This document shows, piece after piece, positions 60,552-64,000 of a stretch of DNA of 64,000 nt. The translations under genes were made by a program, and so were the position numbers. The notes under the pieces were generated by a model, which was not told the DNA's origin, made no database searches, and saw only the letters and a list, made by a program, of their open reading frames with translations. The DNA is from a virus. Numbering within the stretch: the first letter of the stretch is position 1; every line of letters begins with the position of its first letter. Location of the stretch: positions 1 through 64,000 of IMG/VR virus record IMGVR_UViG_3300021961_000044; one strand, 5' to 3'.

Positions 60552-61342
60552 TTGAAATTGGTATTGTAGGAAACGGTTTTGTTGGAAATGCAGTCTATCA
60601 AAACTTCAGAGATAAAGTATCAACAAAAGTTTTTGATGTAGACAAGAACAGATCTCTCAATACTTTTGAAGAAATTTTGGAATGTGATTACATTTTTCTT
60701 TGTTTGCCGACACCAATGAGATTTGGTGGAGAATGTGATGTTTCCATTCTTGACAACTTCTTCGAATCTTTGCCTGATAATGTTCCAGGCACTTTTATTA
60801 TCAAATCTACAGTTCCAGTAGGAACTACTAAGAAATATGCTGAAAGGCATAATGTCATTCATAATCCAGAATTTCTTACCGCTAGAAATGCTGTTCAAGA
60901 CTTTGCAAATTCGGAAAGAAATGTGATTGGTGGCGATCTTGAATTGTGTCAAGACTTTGCAAGCATGTTCCACACTTGCTTCCCCCATATTCCGAATCAT
61001 ATTGTTACTTCTGATGAAAGTGAAACAATTAAATATTTTTCAAATACTTTTCTCGCATATAAAGTTGCATATTTTAATAAGATGTATGACTTTTGCGAAA
61101 AACATGGAATGAACTACGATGTAGTCTGTGACGGTGTTACTGCTGACAGTAGAATTGGAAAATCACACACAAGAGTCCCTGGAGTGGATACTGATCGTGG
61201 ATTTGGAGGAACCTGTTTCCCCAAAGATCTGAATTCCCTCATAGTTCAAATGGAAGAAGTTGGTGTGAACGCTGATATGCTAAAATCTGTTTGGGAATAC
61301 AATCAACAAATACGAAAGGTCATAGACTGGCCAGTTACCTAA
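60548..61342 (+). CDS. UDP-glucose 6-dehydrogenase-like protein, short form (264 aa)
   Basis: NAD-dependent nucleotide-sugar dehydrogenase fold. The Rossmann motif is IGIVGNGFVG (residues 4-13); STVPVGTTKKY (about 89), HNPEFLTARNA (about 105), and the catalytic Cys motif GFGGTCFPKDL with C223 are all kept. Cellular UDP-glucose dehydrogenases have about 390-450 residues with a C-terminal UDP-sugar domain; this frame stops soon after the central helical domain, so the C-terminal domain is missing. It could be a minimal enzyme or have an altered function. It overlaps gp46 by four bases. An auxiliary metabolic gene, presumably of bacterial origin; a link with the glycosyltransferase at 1228 is possible. 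Confidence 0.82.
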   Translation: MIEIGIVGNGFVGNAVYQNFRDKVSTKVFDVDKNRSLNTFEEILECDYIFLCLPTPMRFGGECDVSILDNFFESLPDNVPGTFIIKSTVPVGTTKKYAERHNVIHNPEFLTARNAVQDFANSERNVIGGDLELCQDFASMFHTCFPHIPNHIVTSDESETIKYFSNTFLAYKVAYFNKMYDFCEKHGMNYDVVCDGVTADSRIGKSHTRVPGVDTDRGFGGTCFPKDLNSLIVQMEEVGVNADMLKSVWEYNQQIRKVIDWPVT

Positions 61343-61546
61343 ATGACTACTCCAAATTGGCAACATCACTCCAAGAAAGAACAAAAAAGAAAATTAAAAC
61401 CGCAAGCATTAAGGTCTAGACGCGAAGCGTTAAGACACTTTAAGAAGAAGCACATGGGTCGTCCTAAGGGCGACCTTTCGTCGTATTATGGATTCATACG
61501 AAACGAGGACCATGATCTCACACGAAATCAAATCTCAACTTGCTAA
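61343..61546 (+). CDS. Small basic protein (67 aa)
   Basis: 67 residues, rich in Lys, Arg and His (KKEQKRKLKPQALRSRREAL, HFKKKHMGRPKGDLSSYYGF). The ATG follows the previous stop directly. The last 35 bases overlap the metalloprotease-like gene in another frame. Conserved small proteins with MGRPKGDLSSYYG are known from cyanomyoviruses, from recall. The charge suggests nucleic-acid or ribosome contact; unproven. Confidence 0.68.
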   Translation: MTTPNWQHHSKKEQKRKLKPQALRSRREALRHFKKKHMGRPKGDLSSYYGFIRNEDHDLTRNQISTC

Positions 61547-62078
61547 ACTTCTTGCTACGGAAGATCTGATTGTAGAGAATCGTAAGGTTGAAACGGCACA
61601 GTTTAATGTTCATACTCGTGTACTGACTCTTCCTATCTGGAGTAAAGCTAGTAATACTGTATATGATCTTCTTGTTGGACATGAAGTCGGTCATGCACTT
61701 TTTACCCCAGATGAGGATCTTCCAAAAACTATTCCTCACCAATTCATCAATGTAGTTGAAGATGCTCGTATTGAGAAATTGATGAAACGAAAGTATCCTG
61801 GTCTTGCTAAAACTTTTTTTGGTGGATATAAAGAATTGAACGAAGAAGATTTCTTCAATCTTGAAGATGAAGATATTTCTTCAATGAATCTTGCTGACCG
61901 AGCAAACCTTTTGTTTAAAATCGGCAATCATATTCAGATTCCTATTGAGTCTGGAGAAGAAACTGAAATCATCAATATGATTGAGAGACTGAAACTTTTA
62001 CTGATGTTCTCCTCGCAGCAGAAGCACTCTATAAGTTCTGTAAGCAAAAACAGCAGGAAGAAACTAAGATTCCTATAA
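61512..62078 (+). pseudogene. HExxH/VWA (CobT-like) gene, 5' part before a frameshift
   Basis: The first half of what is one gene in related phages. It carries a zinc-protease-type motif HEVGHALFTPDEDLP (His-Glu-x-x-His, about residue 59) followed by NVVEDARIEKLMKRKYPGL, a likely third ligand region. The start is the ATG preceded by GAGG at 61512; an ATG at 61488 lies in frame upstream. True coding leaves this frame near 61990: after RL the correct continuation ETFTDVLLAAEALYKFCK is found in the -1 frame, so the last 30 residues of this frame are out of phase. One missing G after CTG at 61990 would explain it. Confidence 0.72.
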
Positions 62079-62290
62079 ATTCGCTCGAATCTCAGCAGAG
62101 TGGTGGCAACCAACCTGCCTCTGACTTCTCCGATCAACCTGAGGGTGAGAATGAAAGTGATCAGGAAAAACCTGGTGAAACTGATTCTTATGGTGGAACA
62201 GCTAATAGCGAATCTCCAACAACAACTCCTTCTTCTGCTGGGGATTCTAGTGAACCAGAAGTAAAAACTGCGGAAAGTCTTGAAGATAGT

Positions 62291-63664
62291 TTGAAAAATC
62301 TTATCGATTCTGGAGCATGTGACAATGTTTATGTTGAACTTCCAAAATTGAATTTGGATACTGTTATTGCCAGCAACAAAGATGTTCATAATATCATCAA
62401 TAGTCATTTTGTTTCTCAACTGAAAAAATGGGAACGATTCGACACAGATGGTAGTCCTTTTGCAGAAAAAGATGCAGAATATCTTTCATTTAAGAAGTCT
62501 GCTCAAAAAGAAGTTAATTATCTTGTAAAAGAATTCGAGTGCCGCAAAGCAGCAGATTCTTATTCTCGTTCTACCACTGCTCGCACTGGTATTTTAGATT
62601 GCACCAAACTTCACACTTATAAGTATAATGAAGATCTATTCAGGAAAGTTTCCGTTATTCCTGATGGAAAAAATCATGGACTTGTATTTGTCCTTGATTG
62701 GTCTGGATCTATGGGTCAGGTAATGCTTGACACTATCAAGCAACTCTATAATCTGATTTGGTTTTGTAAGAAAGTTTCTATTCCTTTTGAAGTATATGCC
62801 TTCACATGCGAGTGGAAACGCCCGTTCTATGACGAATTGTTGGACAAGTATACTCCAGCTAATATTCAACCTCACTTTGAAAAGAAAGAAAATCTTCTGT
62901 TAGTTGATGAAACTTTTTGTATGATGAATCTTTTTACTAGCAAAGTAAAGGCAAATCAACTTGAAGACCAAATGCTTAATATTTGGAGAGTTTCTTGTTA
63001 TTTTTCAGGTTCTCGTTCTCTTTACACTATTCCAGATCAGTTGTCTCTTTCTGGAACTCCTCTGAATGAGTCTTTGATTGCTCTGCATCAAATTCTTCCT
63101 AAGTTTCAAAAGGAGAATAAACTTCAAAAAGTCCAATGTGTTATTTTGACTGATGGTGAAGCTAGTCCATTGAATAGAGTTGTATCTGTTCAACGTGATT
63201 GGGAAAAAGAACCTTATCTTGGATCTAGACGTTTGATTCCAGACATTACTTTTGTTCGTGATCGTAAACTTGGAACAACATATAGGGTGGAATATCAATA
63301 CCATAAGTTTACAGATCTTCTTCTCAATAATTTGAAAGATAATTTTTCGTATGTTAATTTTATTGGTATTCGTGTTCTTTCTTCCAGAGATGTGAATTCA
63401 TTTATTCGTTTGCATTTATCATACGATTCCAAAGAATTTCAAAAAATTCAAACCGATTGGAAAAAGCAAAGAAGTTTTAATATTAATAATTCTGGGTATG
63501 ATGCATACTTCGGAATTTCTGCAACTTCTTTGTCTCAGGATTCTGAATTTGAAGTGAATGATGGTGCAACAAAAGCGCAAATCAAATCCGCTTTTGTTAA
63601 ATCTTTGAAAACAAAAAAACTAAATAAAAAAGTTCTTGGCGAATTTATTTCTTTGGTGGTGTAA
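62291..63664 (+). pseudogene. HExxH/VWA (CobT-like) gene, 3' part after a frameshift
   Basis: This frame is open from 61985 and continues the upstream gene; the TTG at 62291 is the first usable start codon, but the protein-like sequence begins near 61990 (TFTDVLLAAEALYKFCK, then a Gln/Ser/Glu-rich linker). It holds a von Willebrand A domain with MIDAS motif D136-W-S-G-S (VFVLDWSGSMG) and a later VILTDGEA. Together the two parts would make about 715 residues. The HExxH plus VWA layout beside cobS is the CobT-like/MoxR-partner arrangement of cyanomyoviruses. The stop is TAA, next to the following ATG. Confidence 0.78.
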
Positions 63665-63853
63665 ATGGCAAAGTTTAATTATCCAAATTCATCCGAGAAA
63701 TGTCCGTACTGTGGTGAGAAACAGAAACCTTGTTCGGAAATAACAAGTTTGTCGCGAGCATATGCCCGCGCCGCCTGTAGGAAAAAATACAATGGTGTGC
63801 CAATCGACAAACTGATTGAAGATGGGCATCCAGACACCAATCCTGACCTATAA
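63665..63853 (+). CDS. Small zinc-ribbon-like protein (62 aa)
   Basis: 62 residues. CPYCGEKQKPC near the N-terminus and a second Cys at ACRKKYNGVP could make a Cys4-type zinc site. The middle SLSRAYARAACRKK is a basic helix. The ATG directly follows the stop of the CobT-like gene, so it is cotranscribed with cobT-like and cobS. Function unknown. Confidence 0.68.
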   Translation: MAKFNYPNSSEKCPYCGEKQKPCSEITSLSRAYARAACRKKYNGVPIDKLIEDGHPDTNPDL

Positions 63854-63876
63854 TAACTTCAGTTCAAAAAAACAAC

Positions 63877-64000
63877 ATGGCAATCTCTTCTGAGTACATT
63901 CGCACTTCTTTAAAAGCAACTTACGGAGAGTCTGTGACTACTGCTGATATTCGTGCATGGTGCGCTTTGAATGATAACAACTATCAAACCGTTACCAAAA
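63877..64000 (+). CDS. cobS: CobS-like AAA+ ATPase, 3'-truncated by the window
   Basis: Forty-one residues are visible before the window ends: MAISSEYIRTSLKATYGESV then TTADIRAWCALNDNNYQTVT. This is the N-terminal recognition domain of the CobS proteins of cyanomyoviruses (IRTSLKATxG, TTADIRxWC, NYQTVTK). The AAA+ core with Walker motifs would lie beyond 64000. CobS is the MoxR-type ATPase of the aerobic cobaltochelatase, and phages keep it next to a CobT-like VWA protein, exactly as here. The identity is firm by motif recall, but the ATPase part is unseen. Confidence 0.75.
   Translation, partial: MAISSEYIRTSLKATYGESVTTADIRAWCALNDNNYQTVTK

Noticed and set aside
61975-62045. Programmed -1 frameshift in the CobT-like gene
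   Set aside because: No X-XXY-YYZ slippery heptamer is present in the 0 frame at the junction and no clear pseudoknot follows; a one-base loss is simpler.
1-64000. tRNA genes, insertion sequences or attachment sites
   Set aside because: I saw no cloverleaf-type sequence, transposase motif or terminal repeat; this fits a lytic T4-like virion-gene region.

Overview
This window is a contiguous piece of a T4-like myovirus that infects marine cyanobacteria (Synechococcus/Prochlorococcus cyanomyovirus type). The evidence is the T4 order of virion genes (25-6-7-8, 13-14-15-16, 17-18-19-20-67-21-22-23-3), the uvsY-uvsW-55-47-46 block that follows them in cyanomyoviruses, and several cyanophage or cyanobacterial marker families: YHYH, DUF4815, DUF3110, the S74-capped Gly-X-Gln collagen-like fibre, and a CobT-like/CobS pair. 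All genes I can support are on the + strand, they are packed almost without gaps, and the DNA is AT-rich. I see no tRNA, insertion sequence or CRISPR.

Layout. Bases 1-2200 hold small conserved phage proteins and a GT-A type glycosyltransferase, served by two consensus sigma70-type promoters and closed by two intrinsic terminators. From 2221 a late region begins: baseplate wedge genes gp25 and gp6, a 4097-residue gp7-like giant, an adhesin with a gp9/gp10-type N-terminus and a LamG-like domain, gp8, and a 2487-residue DUF4815 structural protein. Bases 28066-32254 encode two small proteins and neck/packaging proteins gp13, gp14, gp15 and gp16. A cassette of about 10.8 kb of fibre, adhesin and accessory virion genes (32278-43022) then separates the small terminase gene 16 from the large terminase gene 17. 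Bases 43033-53692 carry gp17, a Cys4 zinc protein, sheath gp18, tube gp19, portal gp20, gp67-like core, a structural protein, protease gp21, scaffold gp22 and capsid gp23. Bases 53778-60551 carry gp3-like, UvsY, a small acidic protein, UvsW, an unknown, late sigma gp55, gp47, DUF3110 and gp46. The end holds a short UDP-glucose-dehydrogenase-like gene, small proteins, a frameshifted HExxH/VWA (CobT-like) gene and the start of cobS.

How it works together. gp55, encoded here behind its own sigma70-like promoter, should direct host RNA polymerase to the NATAAATA / NCTAAATA octamers seen before most virion transcription units. gp16/gp17 package DNA through portal gp20 into a gp23 shell built on gp22/gp67 and matured by gp21. 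gp13/14/15/3 finish neck and tail, gp18/19 form the contractile tail, and gp25/6/7/8 plus the giant adhesins form the baseplate and host-contact layer. UvsY/UvsW/gp46/gp47 serve recombination-dependent replication.

Most interesting points: the giant gp7-like fusion and its repeats; a GSGYT-type module shared by several interacting virion proteins; late promoters embedded in terminator hairpins; capsid-targeting-like N-termini next to Cys-pair basic modules, which could be packaged internal proteins; the fibre cassette between the two terminase genes; and a one-base frameshift in the CobT-like gene.
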